63,681 nt of DNA, from positions 1 through 63,681 of the forward strand of contig JAVEDI010000079.1 of NCBI GenBank assembly GCA_030841035.1, in the 5' to 3' direction. The notes under the pieces were generated by a model. That model worked only from the letters and a program-made list of their open reading frames with translations. It was not told the origin of the DNA and ran no database searches. The DNA is from Actinomycetota bacterium. Its GTDB lineage: Bacteria > Actinomycetota > Actinomycetes > JACCUZ01. Position 1 is the stretch's first letter. Every line of letters starts with the position of its first letter. The position numbers were made by a program, and so were the translations under genes. Shown here in pieces: positions 41,378 to 49,509 of the stretch.

Positions 41378-41892
41378 CTCTGCGCGTCCAGGGTCACGGT
41401 CTGCACGTGTGACGACCACGTCGAGGCCAGCCAGTGGATCGCACGCGGCAGGTGCAAGCGGTCCTTGTTGTGGTTGCAGACGTCGACCACCGCGATGCCG
41501 TCGACCTTGGAGACCATCTCGGTCATCGCCTTGACCAGCTCGCCGAAGATGCCCGACCCGTGCGAGTCGGGGTGCACGGCGACGAACCCGATGTAGAAGA
41601 CCTCGCCGGCCAGGTAGCGCTCCGGCCAGCGGTGCGCGAAGTAGTCGGCGGACACCAGCGGCATCGACAACAGCTCGGTCGTGATGGTCCCGATGCCCTG
41701 CAGCGAGCCGTGGTCGTCGAAGATCAGGTACTTGTCGACGCGTGCGTCGGCCATGACGGCGTCGAACTCGTCGGAGTACATGACGTGCCGCTGCACCGCA
41801 AGGTGACGCAGGTCGTCGAACGACTGCTGGTAGAGCTTCCAGGCGTCCTCGCGGAGATCGTCCGCAACCACCTGCTGAGTCCTGACTGACAT
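41344..41892 (-). CDS. GNAT-like N-acetyltransferase
   Basis: 182 residues. VSADYFAHRWPERYLAGEVF, then the acetyl-CoA-binding region VFYIGFVAVHPDSHGSGIFGELVKAM, a GNAT P-loop variant. Followed by GIAVVDVCNHNKDRLHLPRA and a Trp-rich end. The substrate is unknown. The ATG at 41892 has GGGGAG about 7 bases upstream and is preferred over the in-frame start at 41910. Confidence 0.78.
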   Translation of the reverse strand: MSVRTQQVVADDLREDAWKLYQQSFDDLRHLAVQRHVMYSDEFDAVMADARVDKYLIFDDHGSLQGIGTITTELLSMPLVSADYFAHRWPERYLAGEVFYIGFVAVHPDSHGSGIFGELVKAMTEMVSKVDGIAVVDVCNHNKDRLHLPRAIHWLASTWSSHVQTVTLDAQSYIGYDFARSA

Positions 41893-42097
41893 CTTGCGCT
41901 CCCCTTGCATCGGTGGAGGAGGACCGGTGCGACAAAAGAGAGGCTATGGGGCAAGTTGCCACTCCGGGAGGCACCTGACCGAACGTTGGTAAAGACCAGC
42001 CGTTCGGGCTATCAAGGTGACACGTTCTGCTCAGATGGCCTAATCAGCCGTGCTTGGCTGACCCGTACGGGTGACACCCGATCGGATGCAGGCGCGC

Positions 42098-42124
42098 TGT
42101 CGATTTCGGCGCTCGTCGATCGTC
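42098..42124 (+). promoter_or_regulatory. Candidate ECF42-type promoter
   Basis: TGTCGA (42098-42103), a 17-base spacer, then CGTC (42121-42124), about 40 bases before the ATG of the DGPF gene. This fits, from memory of the published ECF42 group, a -35 TGTCGA with a -10 CG(A/T)C. The neighbouring ECF42 sigma gene is downstream in the same operon, so autoregulation is the likely arrangement. Confidence 0.6.
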
Positions 42125-42164
42125 GGATCGGTGTCCGAGCCGCTTCGAGGTCGAGGAGACCGCC

Positions 42165-42512
42165 ATGGCCCAGTACCTGATCCTGATCTACGAGAACGAG
42201 AGCAGCTACGCCGAGCCCGCCCCCGAGGTGTGGGAACAAGCCATGCAGGCGCACGGCCGCTTCGCCGAGCAGATCGTCGAGCAGGGCGCCAAGATGCTGG
42301 GGGGCAACGCGCTGCAGCCCACCACGACGGCGACGAGCATCCGCGGCGACGTCGTCACCGACGGCCCGTTCGCCGAGACCAAGGAGGCGCTCGGTGGCTA
42401 CTACCTGATCGAGGCGGCCGACCTCGACCAGGCACTCGCCGTCGCCCGGCTCTGCCCCGCGCCGTACGGCGGCGTCGAGGTGCGCCCGGTCCTGGACACG
42501 TCCGGGGGGTGA
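42165..42512 (+). CDS. YCII-related DGPF-domain protein
   Basis: 115 residues, small ferredoxin-like barrel. AQYLILIYENESSYAEPAPE, then NALQPTTTATSIRG, and VVTDGPFAETKEALGGYYLI with the DGPF motif. Proteins of this sort are the regular partner of ECF42 sigma factors. The biochemical role is unknown. GGAG upstream of the ATG. The next gene starts with a 4-base GTGA overlap. Confidence 0.93.
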   Translation: MAQYLILIYENESSYAEPAPEVWEQAMQAHGRFAEQIVEQGAKMLGGNALQPTTTATSIRGDVVTDGPFAETKEALGGYYLIEAADLDQALAVARLCPAPYGGVEVRPVLDTSGG

Positions 42513-43804
42513 GTCCCACGCAGGAGCGCGGCGCGGCCGGCCAGGCCGACGGGTCGGACGAGGTCGGCCGCGCCGTGGCCCGGGCGCACCGGCGGGAGTG
42601 GGGCTACGTGCTGGCCTCGACCGCCCGGGTCACCCAGGACCTCGGTGTCGCCGAGGAGTGCGTCCAGGAGGCGTACGGCGTCGCGCTGCGCGCGTGGCGC
42701 CGCGACGGCATACCCGCCAACCCGGCGGCCTGGCTCACCACGGCCGCCCGGCGCAAGGCGATCGACCGGCTGCGCCGCGAGCAGTCGCTGCGCGCCAAGC
42801 TGCCGCTGCTGCTCGAGCCGGAGGCGACGCCGTACGCACCCGTGGCCGCTGAGGAGGCAGGCGTGCTCACCGACGACCGGTTGCGGCTGGTCTTCACCTG
42901 CTGCCACCCCGCCCTCGCCCGCGAGGCGCAGGTGGCGCTCACCCTGCGGCTGCTGTGCGGGCTCAGCACGGCGGAGATCGCCCGGTCCTTCCTGGTCCCG
43001 GAGCCGACGATGGCGGCTCGGCTGACCCGGGCGAAGAAGAAGATCGCGGCGGCGCGGATCCCCTACCGGGTGCCCGGCGAGACCGAGCTGCCGGAGCGCC
43101 TGGACGCGGTGCTGACCGTGGTCCACCTGCTGTTCACCACCGGGCACGCGGCCCCCGCCGGCGACACCCTGGTGCGGGCCGACCTCGTGGAGCGGGCGAT
43201 GGAGCTGGGCAGGGTCCTCGTGGACCTCATGCCCGACGAGCGCGAGGCGCGCGGGCTGCTGGCCCTCATGGTGCTCACCGACGCGCGCCGACCGGCCCGC
43301 ACGGGCGCGGACGGCCGGTTGCTGCTGCTCGAGGAGCAGGACCGATCGCTGTGGGACCGCGGCGCGCTCGACGAGGGCCGCCGGCTGGTCGTCGAGGCGG
43401 TCCGCTCGGCGCGGCCGGGGCGCTTCACGCTGCAGGCCGTCGTCGCGGCGCTGCACGCGGACGCGCCCAGCTATGCGACGACCGACTGGCCTGCGCTGCT
43501 GCGGGTCTACGACGCCCTGCTGGAGGTGTGGCCGACCCCTGTCGTGGCGCTGAACCGCACGGTGGCACTCGCGATGGTGGCCGGTCCCGCCGTGGCGCTG
43601 CGCGAGGTGGAGGCGCTGGAGGCCGCCGGGCGGCTGGAGGGCTACCGCTACCTGCCCGCCACCAAGGCCGACCTGCTGCGCCGCCTGGGCCGCTACGAGG
43701 AGGCCCGGGCGGCGTACCACGCCGCGAACCGGCTGTCCGACAACGGGGCCGAGCGGGCGTTCCTCGCCCGGAGGCTGGCTGAGGTGGGCCGTCAGCAGGC
43801 GTAG
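42509..43804 (+). CDS. ECF42-group RNA polymerase sigma factor
   Basis: 431 residues from the GTG at 42509. Sigma-2 region about 25-90 (RREWGYVLASTARVTQDLGV, ANPAAWLTTAARRKAIDRLR), sigma-4 region about 130-185 (EAQVALTLRLLCGLSTAEIA, FLVPEPTMAARLTRAKKKI), then a long C-terminal helical extension of TPR type (DUF6596; EARGLLALMVLTDARRPART ... LNRTVALAMVAGPAVALREV) characteristic of ECF42. The extension is known to be needed for activity. Pairs with the DGPF gene. Its last 13 bases overlap a convergent gene end. Confidence 0.94.
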   Translation: MSPTQERGAAGQADGSDEVGRAVARAHRREWGYVLASTARVTQDLGVAEECVQEAYGVALRAWRRDGIPANPAAWLTTAARRKAIDRLRREQSLRAKLPLLLEPEATPYAPVAAEEAGVLTDDRLRLVFTCCHPALAREAQVALTLRLLCGLSTAEIARSFLVPEPTMAARLTRAKKKIAAARIPYRVPGETELPERLDAVLTVVHLLFTTGHAAPAGDTLVRADLVERAMELGRVLVDLMPDEREARGLLALMVLTDARRPARTGADGRLLLLEEQDRSLWDRGALDEGRRLVVEAVRSARPGRFTLQAVVAALHADAPSYATTDWPALLRVYDALLEVWPTPVVALNRTVALAMVAGPAVALREVEALEAAGRLEGYRYLPATKADLLRRLGRYEEARAAYHAANRLSDNGAERAFLARRLAEVGRQQA

Positions 43805-44769
43805 CGGCAGGGGTACATGTCCCAGAACCGCAGGTCACCCTGCGGGTCGAACAGCCAGGCACCGTCACCCATCCAGGTCGGTGCGCCGGTGACGTTGGCG
43901 AAGGCCGGCATGCTCAGACCCCAGTACTGGGTGTCCGCGGTGTTGGTGCCCTGCCCCACGCGCAGGCGGAGGTTTCCGCCCGGCTGGACCACGCTGCCGG
44001 GCGGGAACACGTAGCCGTGGGCCTTCACGCCGCGGTAGGCGGCGTCGCGGACCCACCAGCCGTCCAGGCTGACCGGCGCGGCACCGTGGTTGCTGATGTC
44101 GATCCACTCGCCGTTGACGTTCACCGCGTCGTTGCCCGCGGCGTCCCAGTTGATGTGCACCGACAGCTGCGCGTCCTGCGCCGGACCGACGCCGCAGTGC
44201 GTCGGGTCGCCCCACATGCCCACATGGGCAGCGGCGGCCCGCTGGGCCCGGACCATGTAGTCCAGGTTGTGCGTGTACTCGTCGCCGAGCAGGTCGGGCA
44301 GCCCGAGGCCCGCGTCCAGCTGCAGCCCCCCCGTGTCGACCCACCCGCCGGCTTGCAGCACCTCGACGGATCGGCGGGGTCGGATGTTCTTCATCGAGTG
44401 ACTGCTCGCGTGCTGCGAGGTGAGCCGGACTCGCCGGTGGTTGATGAGTGCGTACAGGTTCTTGGCGGCCTCGACGCCCCAGCACTCGCCGCGATAGCCA
44501 CTGGGCTTGAGGCTGTAGACGTGCAGCTCCATGGCCTGCAGACCGATGTAGCGGACGCGGACCGGTGTGGAGGTCCGGTCACCGGCCACGTCGACGTCGA
44601 CCGTGTCACCGTCGTCCACCAGCTTCACCATGCCGTACCGTGCCCCGCCCGCCGCCGCGGAGGGTGCTCCGGTGAGCAGGACCGGACCGAGCAGGCCGCC
44701 GGTGGCCAGCAGCGCGGCCACGAGGGCACGCAGTCGCAGGCGGCGACACGATCGCGCAGGTCGGGACAT
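43792..44769 (-). CDS. Secreted thermonuclease-like protein with lamin-tail domain, copy A
   Basis: 325 residues. Signal peptide about 15-40. Residues about 45-190 look like a staphylococcal-nuclease OB fold: MVKLVDDGDTVDVDVAGD followed by VRVRYIGLQAMELH, with the Asp/Thr metal-site block and Arg/Glu present, and RVRLTSQHASS. Residues about 205-315 are a lamin-tail domain (NVNGEWIDISNHGAAPVSLD, GYVFPPGSVVQPGGNLRLRV). A conserved end, DPQGDLRFW..YPCRYAC, is shared with the next gene. ATG 44769 is chosen; an in-frame GTG at 44796 would overlap the upstream gene. Probable extracellular nuclease, unproven. Confidence 0.8.
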   Translation of the reverse strand: MSRPARSCRRLRLRALVAALLATGGLLGPVLLTGAPSAAAGGARYGMVKLVDDGDTVDVDVAGDRTSTPVRVRYIGLQAMELHVYSLKPSGYRGECWGVEAAKNLYALINHRRVRLTSQHASSHSMKNIRPRRSVEVLQAGGWVDTGGLQLDAGLGLPDLLGDEYTHNLDYMVRAQRAAAAHVGMWGDPTHCGVGPAQDAQLSVHINWDAAGNDAVNVNGEWIDISNHGAAPVSLDGWWVRDAAYRGVKAHGYVFPPGSVVQPGGNLRLRVGQGTNTADTQYWGLSMPAFANVTGAPTWMGDGAWLFDPQGDLRFWDMYPCRYAC

Positions 44770-44777
44770 GACGCGGT

Positions 44778-45731
44778 TCAGCACCCGAACCGGCACGGGT
44801 ACATCTGCCAGAACCGCAGGTCACCCTGGGGGTCGAACAGCCAGGCGCCGTCGCCCATCCACTGCGGTGCGCCCGTCGCGTTGGCGAAGACGGGAGAACG
44901 AAGGCCCCAGTGCTGCGTGGTCGCCGTGCGGCCCCCGCGCCCCATGCGCAGCCGCAGATGGCTGCCCGGGGCGATCACGGTGCCGGCGGGGAACACGTAG
45001 CCGTGGGCCTTCACGCCGCGATAGGCAGCGTCGCGGATCCACCAGCCGGCGAGGGTCACCGGCGCGGCGCCGTGGTTGGTGATGTCGATCCACTCTCCGT
45101 TGACGTTGCGCGCGTCGTTGCCCGCGGCGTCCCAGTTGATGTTGACCGACAGGACCGCGTCCTGCGCCGGACCGTATCCGCACTTGACGGGGTTGCCCCA
45201 CATGCCGACGTGGTTCGCCGCTGCCTCCTGAGCCCGGCCCAGGTAGTCCAGGTTGGGCGCGTACTCATCTCCGAGCAGGTCGGGCAGCGCGAGGCCGGCG
45301 CTGATCAACAGGGCGCCGGTGTCGGTCCAGACCCCGTTCTGCAGCACGGCCACCGAGCGACGCAGCCGGCCGTTGCCGGCCCGGCTGCTGTCGTGGCGCG
45401 CCGTGAGCATCACGCGCTTGCGGTTGGTCAGCGAGTAGAGGTAGCGGGTCGCGTCGACGCCCCAGCATTCGCCGCGGATCTTGGACAGGGAGTGGCTGTA
45501 GCGATGCAGCTCCATCGCCTGCACCCCGATGTAGCGCACGCGCGCCGGTTGCGACGTGCCGTCACCGGCGATGTCGACGTCGACGGTGTCGCCGTCGTCC
45601 ACGAACGTCACCTTGCCGTAGCGGGCACCGCCCGCCTCGGCGGGGGCCGCGCCGCTCAGCGCAGCGGGCACCAGCAGGGCGGCGGTGGCCACCAGGGCCG
45701 CGGTGAGGGTACGGATTCGCTGGAGGTGCAT
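44778..45731 (-). CDS. Secreted thermonuclease-like protein with lamin-tail domain, copy B
   Basis: 317 residues and the same plan as copy A: signal peptide (about 8-30, AALSGAAPAEA), SNase-like part (KVTFVDDGDTVDVDIAGD, VRYIGVQAMELHRYS), central lamin-tail (NGEWIDITNHGAAPVTLAGW, GYVFPAGTVIAPGSHLRLR), and the end GDLRFWQMYPCRFGC. DNA identity between the copies is very high at the 3' end. 8 bases separate this stop from the start of copy A, so they are co-transcribed. A tandem duplication. Confidence 0.8.
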   Translation of the reverse strand: MHLQRIRTLTAALVATAALLVPAALSGAAPAEAGGARYGKVTFVDDGDTVDVDIAGDGTSQPARVRYIGVQAMELHRYSHSLSKIRGECWGVDATRYLYSLTNRKRVMLTARHDSSRAGNGRLRRSVAVLQNGVWTDTGALLISAGLALPDLLGDEYAPNLDYLGRAQEAAANHVGMWGNPVKCGYGPAQDAVLSVNINWDAAGNDARNVNGEWIDITNHGAAPVTLAGWWIRDAAYRGVKAHGYVFPAGTVIAPGSHLRLRMGRGGRTATTQHWGLRSPVFANATGAPQWMGDGAWLFDPQGDLRFWQMYPCRFGC

Positions 45732-45812
45732 CTATCGCCTGTTCGCGTCGTGGCGGCTGTGCTGTCTCCAGACAAATCGGCAGCAAAGGCTACCGACTTG
45801 AGGCGCAAGGCC

Positions 45813-46037
45813 TCAGCCGTCACGACGGTCGAGGAACAGGGCTCGTCGTGGACAGCCGGCGACCGCCTGACCCGCGCGGCGCTGCTCGCGGGCGTCCAGG
45901 TCGCGCTCGGCGACGATCGGGTAGCCCCAGGAGTCGAGGCGCACGAGCCCCGCAGCCAGGTGGGCGCACATGCCCACGCCGTCGCAGGCCACCGGGTCGA
46001 CGCGCAGCCGCGTCGACGTCCGGTCCGGCGCGCCCAT
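45813..46037 (-). CDS. Three-cysteine ferredoxin
   Basis: 74 residues. RVDPVACDGVGMCAHLAAGL, later AGCPRRALFL: Cys-x5-Cys...Cys-Pro, with Gly where the second Cys of a CxxCxxC cluster would be. This is the pattern of actinobacterial 3Fe-4S (or Asp/His-liganded 4Fe-4S) ferredoxins that serve P450s and redox enzymes. Cytosolic. Its ATG overlaps the NuoF-like gene's stop by one base (TGATG), which makes it the last gene of the six-gene minus-strand operon. Confidence 0.9.
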   Translation of the reverse strand: MGAPDRTSTRLRVDPVACDGVGMCAHLAAGLVRLDSWGYPIVAERDLDAREQRRAGQAVAGCPRRALFLDRRDG

Positions 46038-47359
46038 CAGGACTGCACCGGGACCGGCAGCACGGGCGGGTGCCCGACGCCGGCGCACGGTCGGCCCCGC
46101 CGGTGCGCCTCCACGTCCGCGGCGAACGTGCGCAGCGCGCTGAGCGTCATGCGGACCGTGCCGTCCGGGTGGTGGCACCCGCCGCGCCCCGACACCTCCT
46201 CGGCCCAGCGCCGCAGCCGCTTGAGGTCGGCGCGGCCGGCCCGGCCGTCGACCAGCTCGGCGACGACGCCGGAGATGGCGGGCAGCCCGAACACGCAGGG
46301 GCCGCACTGCCGCGCGCTGCTCGCCGCGAGGTACGCCGACACCCGGGCCGTCTCCGCGAGGCCGCACGCGCCGGGAGGCAGCAGCGCCACGACACCGGCA
46401 CCCAGCGAGACGCCGGCCGCGCGCATCGCGGCCTCCTCCACCTGCAGGTCCGCGGCCTGTGACCACGGCAACCAGCTGCCGCCGTACCCACCGAGGAGCA
46501 CCGCCTGCGGCTCGTGGCCGATCGGCCACCCGCCGGCCAGCGCGGCATCGCGCAGCCGCCAGGTCGGCGCGGCCTCGAGGACCGTGCGCCGGCCCTCGGC
46601 GAGCACCGTGACCAGGCTGGAGGGCCGGTGCCCCTCGGCGCCGGTCCGGGCGGCCAGGGCGGCCCGCGCGAGGGTCTCCACGTTGTTGACCAGCGTCGGG
46701 CGCCCGCGGACCCCGTCGACCGCCGCCGGCAGCCGGCGGAACTCCGGCAGCGCCGGGCCGCCGGACAGGGCCCGGACGATCACGCTGGACTCGCCGCTGA
46801 GGTAGCGAGCGGGGCCGGTCACCAGCCGCACGGACGGCTCGACGAGCCCGGCGGCCCGTCGCTCGGCGAGGGCCTGCACGAGGACCCGGTGCAGCTCGTG
46901 CGAGTCGCCGTGGGTCCAGACGACCACCTCGCCCGCGCCGACCGTCTCGGCGGCCAGGGCCAGGCCGTCCAGCACGAGGTGCGGCCGGTGCGCCAGCAGC
47001 GCGGCGTCCTTGGCGCTGGCGGGTTCGCCCTCTGCGGCGTTCGCGACGACAACGGCGGCCTGGCCGCTGCGACGTACGGCGTCGCGCGTCGCGCGCCACT
47101 TGCGGGCCGCCGGGAAGTGCCCGCCGCCGCGGCCGGAGAGGGCCAGCGCGTCGAGCAGCTCGAGCATCGTCTCGGCCGCCGGCCGCGGTCGCGCCCCGAA
47201 CGACTCGAGGTGGTCGGTGAGGCGCTCGGTGACCTCCAGCACGCCGAGGTGCCCCGCCGGGACGACGACCGGTCCGTCCAGCAGGGACGGCAGGGTCAGC
47301 GGATCGGGTGCCGCGTCGGGGCGTGCGGGCAGGTGAGCGACGACGGGCGCGACGGTCAT
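46037..47359 (-). CDS. NuoF-like flavo-iron-sulfur protein
   Basis: 440 residues, related to the NuoF/HoxF subunit that accepts electrons from NADH through FMN. FMN/NADH region: LSGRGGGHFPAARKW and VVVANAAEGEPASAKDAALL, followed by NNVETLARAALAA. The C-terminal Fe-S region reads SSARQCGPCVFGLPAISG and SGRGGCHHPDG. NuoF normally has CxxCxxC plus a fourth Cys; here the first position is Ala, leaving three. The FMN-binding Gly-rich loop is kept. 4-base overlap with the upstream membrane gene. Likely cytosolic donor or acceptor with the ferredoxin. Confidence 0.88.
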   Translation of the reverse strand: MTVAPVVAHLPARPDAAPDPLTLPSLLDGPVVVPAGHLGVLEVTERLTDHLESFGARPRPAAETMLELLDALALSGRGGGHFPAARKWRATRDAVRRSGQAAVVVANAAEGEPASAKDAALLAHRPHLVLDGLALAAETVGAGEVVVWTHGDSHELHRVLVQALAERRAAGLVEPSVRLVTGPARYLSGESSVIVRALSGGPALPEFRRLPAAVDGVRGRPTLVNNVETLARAALAARTGAEGHRPSSLVTVLAEGRRTVLEAAPTWRLRDAALAGGWPIGHEPQAVLLGGYGGSWLPWSQAADLQVEEAAMRAAGVSLGAGVVALLPPGACGLAETARVSAYLAASSARQCGPCVFGLPAISGVVAELVDGRAGRADLKRLRRWAEEVSGRGGCHHPDGTVRMTLSALRTFAADVEAHRRGRPCAGVGHPPVLPVPVQS

Positions 47360-48120
47360 GACCGCTCACCGCCGTGCGGGGTCGCGACGGCGTGCATGCC
47401 GTGCCGGGTGGCCGAGCCCGGTGCCGCCGCGAGCTCGGCGACCCGGTCGGCCGGTGTTCGCGCGACGTAGCGCCAGACGGCCAGCGCCAGCACCGCCACG
47501 CCCGTGGCGACGTAGAGCCCCATCAGCGCCGGCGTGTCGATGCCCGCGTAGACGCCGTGCGCCCACACGAGCACCAGTGAGACCGACGCCACCTTGTGCA
47601 CCGGCCACCACAGGCGGGCGATCAGCCGCCGGCCCGAGAAGGCGGCGGTGAGGCCGGCCAGCAGGCCGGCGTAGACGCCGAGCACCCCGAGCGTCACGGC
47701 CACCGGCCGGTAGTCCGCGCCCATCGGCACGAAGGTGCCTCGCCAGCCGACGTGCGCGTAGGAGTCGGTGGCCAGCACGACCACGTGCAGCACCGTGAGC
47801 GCGAGCGTGAACACCGCGAGGCTGACGTGCAGCCGGATGCGGGTCACCGCGCTGGGCCGGCGCAGTCGGCTGCGCGCCGGGTGCGAGAGCACGAGGCCCG
47901 TGGCCACCAGCAGCAGCAGCAGGACGTAGGACGACAGGCCGGCAGCGCGGCCCAGGATCCACGGCGCGTTGCGGTTGCCCGACACCGACTGTGCCGCGGT
48001 GCCGACGAACCAGCCGGTCAGGCCGGCGCTCACCGTCGTCGCGACCACGACGAGCAGCGTCGTCACCGCGCGCCGGGTCGCCCGGCGAGCGGTCAGCGGG
48101 GCGTCCAGATCACCGGTCAC
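47356..48120 (-). CDS. Ferric-reductase-like transmembrane protein
   Basis: 254 residues. Six hydrophobic segments between about 18 and 235; conserved His in RIRLHVSLAVFTLALTVLHV and LWWPVHKVASVSLVLVWAHG are candidates for haem b ligands. No FAD or NAD(P) domain is attached, so electrons must come from a partner, presumably the NuoF-like protein and ferredoxin in the same operon. Start GTG 48120 overlaps the upstream ApbE gene by 11 bases; the stop overlaps the NuoF-like gene by 4. Confidence 0.88.
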   Translation of the reverse strand: MTGDLDAPLTARRATRRAVTTLLVVVATTVSAGLTGWFVGTAAQSVSGNRNAPWILGRAAGLSSYVLLLLLVATGLVLSHPARSRLRRPSAVTRIRLHVSLAVFTLALTVLHVVVLATDSYAHVGWRGTFVPMGADYRPVAVTLGVLGVYAGLLAGLTAAFSGRRLIARLWWPVHKVASVSLVLVWAHGVYAGIDTPALMGLYVATGVAVLALAVWRYVARTPADRVAELAAAPGSATRHGMHAVATPHGGERS

Positions 48121-49072
48121 GCGACACCTGCCAGGAGACGTAGGGGCGCATGGCACGGCTGAGTCCGACGCTGCCGTCCGAGCCGACGAGCATGGCCGCG
48201 AGCCCCTGCTCGTCGGCGACCTGGCGGACCCGGCCGCGACCGGCCAGGAACAGTGCCTTGCTCCAGACCTCGGCGAGGGCCGGGTCCGCGGCGACGACGG
48301 TGACCGACAGCAGCCCGCTGCGGGCCGGCCGGCCGGTGCGCGGGTCGATCAGGTGGTGCACGTCCTGGCCGTCGACGCGCCAGTGGCGCAGCCGAACCGA
48401 GGAGGTCGCACACGCGAGATCGCTCAGTGTCAGGACGGCAAGGGGCTCGTCGCCGCCGCGCGGGTCCTCGACCGCCACGTTCCAGCCGGCGCCCTCGGGT
48501 CCGGACCCCGCGGCGTAGAGGTCGCCCCCGGCCTCGACCAGGCCGGCGCGGCCGGCACCGGCCAGCTCGCGGGCAGCCCAGCGGACGGCCAGGCCCTTGC
48601 CGATGCCGCCGAGGTCGACCGGCACGGGGCCGAGGCGCACGGCGTGCTGCCGCTCGTCGAAGCGCGGACGCCAGGTCCGCCGTCCGGGCGGTCGTGGCGG
48701 TGCGGCCGGGCCGGCGGCCACCGCGACCGCGCCGCTGCGGAACGGCAGCGACCGGTCGTAGCCCCACGAGGTGAGGGTCTCGAGCACCCGCGGGTCGAAC
48801 GCGCCGCCGGTCAGCCGGTAGGCGTCGTACGCCTCGCGCAGGGCGGCGTACAGCTCGGCCGGCACCCGGTGCCACTGCCGGGGCGCCGCGTTGACGCGCA
48901 TCAGCGCGCTGCTCGGGTCGAACCGGGTGCAGGTGCTGGCCACGGCGGCCACCACGTCCTCGGCCCGCTGCAGGGCGGCGCGCGCCGCCGCGGTGGGGTC
49001 GACGACATGCAGGTGTACGTCGGTGGCCATCGCGCGGAACGTGTGCTGCAGGTCGGCGGTCGCGGTCGTCAC
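48110..49072 (-). CDS. apbE: FAD:protein FMN transferase (ApbE), copy 1
   Basis: 320 residues. ApbE domain: [78 protein letters not shown] and a C-terminal AEVWSKALFLAG. These bind FAD and Mg2+ and attach FMN to a Thr/Ser of a target protein outside the membrane. No target with an SGAT site is visible in this operon. GTG 49072 overlaps the preceding stop by 4. No clear signal peptide, although family members usually act extracytoplasmically. Confidence 0.9.
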   Translation of the reverse strand: MTTATADLQHTFRAMATDVHLHVVDPTAAARAALQRAEDVVAAVASTCTRFDPSSALMRVNAAPRQWHRVPAELYAALREAYDAYRLTGGAFDPRVLETLTSWGYDRSLPFRSGAVAVAAGPAAPPRPPGRRTWRPRFDERQHAVRLGPVPVDLGGIGKGLAVRWAARELAGAGRAGLVEAGGDLYAAGSGPEGAGWNVAVEDPRGGDEPLAVLTLSDLACATSSVRLRHWRVDGQDVHHLIDPRTGRPARSGLLSVTVVAADPALAEVWSKALFLAGRGRVRQVADEQGLAAMLVGSDGSVGLSRAMRPYVSWQVSRDR

Positions 49073-49509
49073 GAGGCGCCTGTCTTCGTGTGCGCCTTCG
49101 GCGCCGCTGGTGCCGGGCGGCGCACCACCGGTGGCCGGGCGACGTGCACGGTGCCGCTCGAGCGCGGAAGGACCCGGCTGACCGTCGAGCCGCCGGAGCC
49201 CAGCGACTGCCGGGACGGGAGCGGTGCCTGGCGCACCGCGGCGAGCTGGCCCCGCAGCCTGGCCAGTGTCCGGTCCAGCCGCAGGACGCGGGCCCGCTCG
49301 GCCACCGCCGCCTGGCTCAGGGCGAGGTCGCTGCGGCTCAGCCGGCTGTGTGGCGTCGCCGCGGCCGGTGCGGCGCTGACGGGCGTGCTGGACGCCGTCG
49401 GGTCGTGCTGCAGCGCCCACCCGGTGGACAGGGCCATGGCCGCCGCGGCGGCCGGCGCGACCACTGCGGCGACACCCCAGTGGGCTGCCGAGCCGCGCGC
49501 GTCAGTCAT
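49069..49509 (-). CDS. Exported coiled-coil hypothetical protein
   Basis: 146 residues. One hydrophobic segment at about 12-32 (AAVVAPAAAAAMALSTGWAL), then a helical, Arg/Leu-rich part (SQAAVAERARVLRLDRTLAR, LRGQLAAVRQ) that should form a coiled coil, and a Pro/Ala/Ser/Arg-rich end. No cofactor motif (no CxxCH, no SGAT) and no recognised domain. Position two in the operon, with 4- and 8-base overlaps on either side, argues it works with the ApbE/ferric-reductase set, perhaps as a membrane-bound spacer or assembly factor. Confidence 0.7.
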   Translation of the reverse strand: MTDARGSAAHWGVAAVVAPAAAAAMALSTGWALQHDPTASSTPVSAAPAAATPHSRLSRSDLALSQAAVAERARVLRLDRTLARLRGQLAAVRQAPLPSRQSLGSGGSTVSRVLPRSSGTVHVARPPVVRRPAPAAPKAHTKTGAS

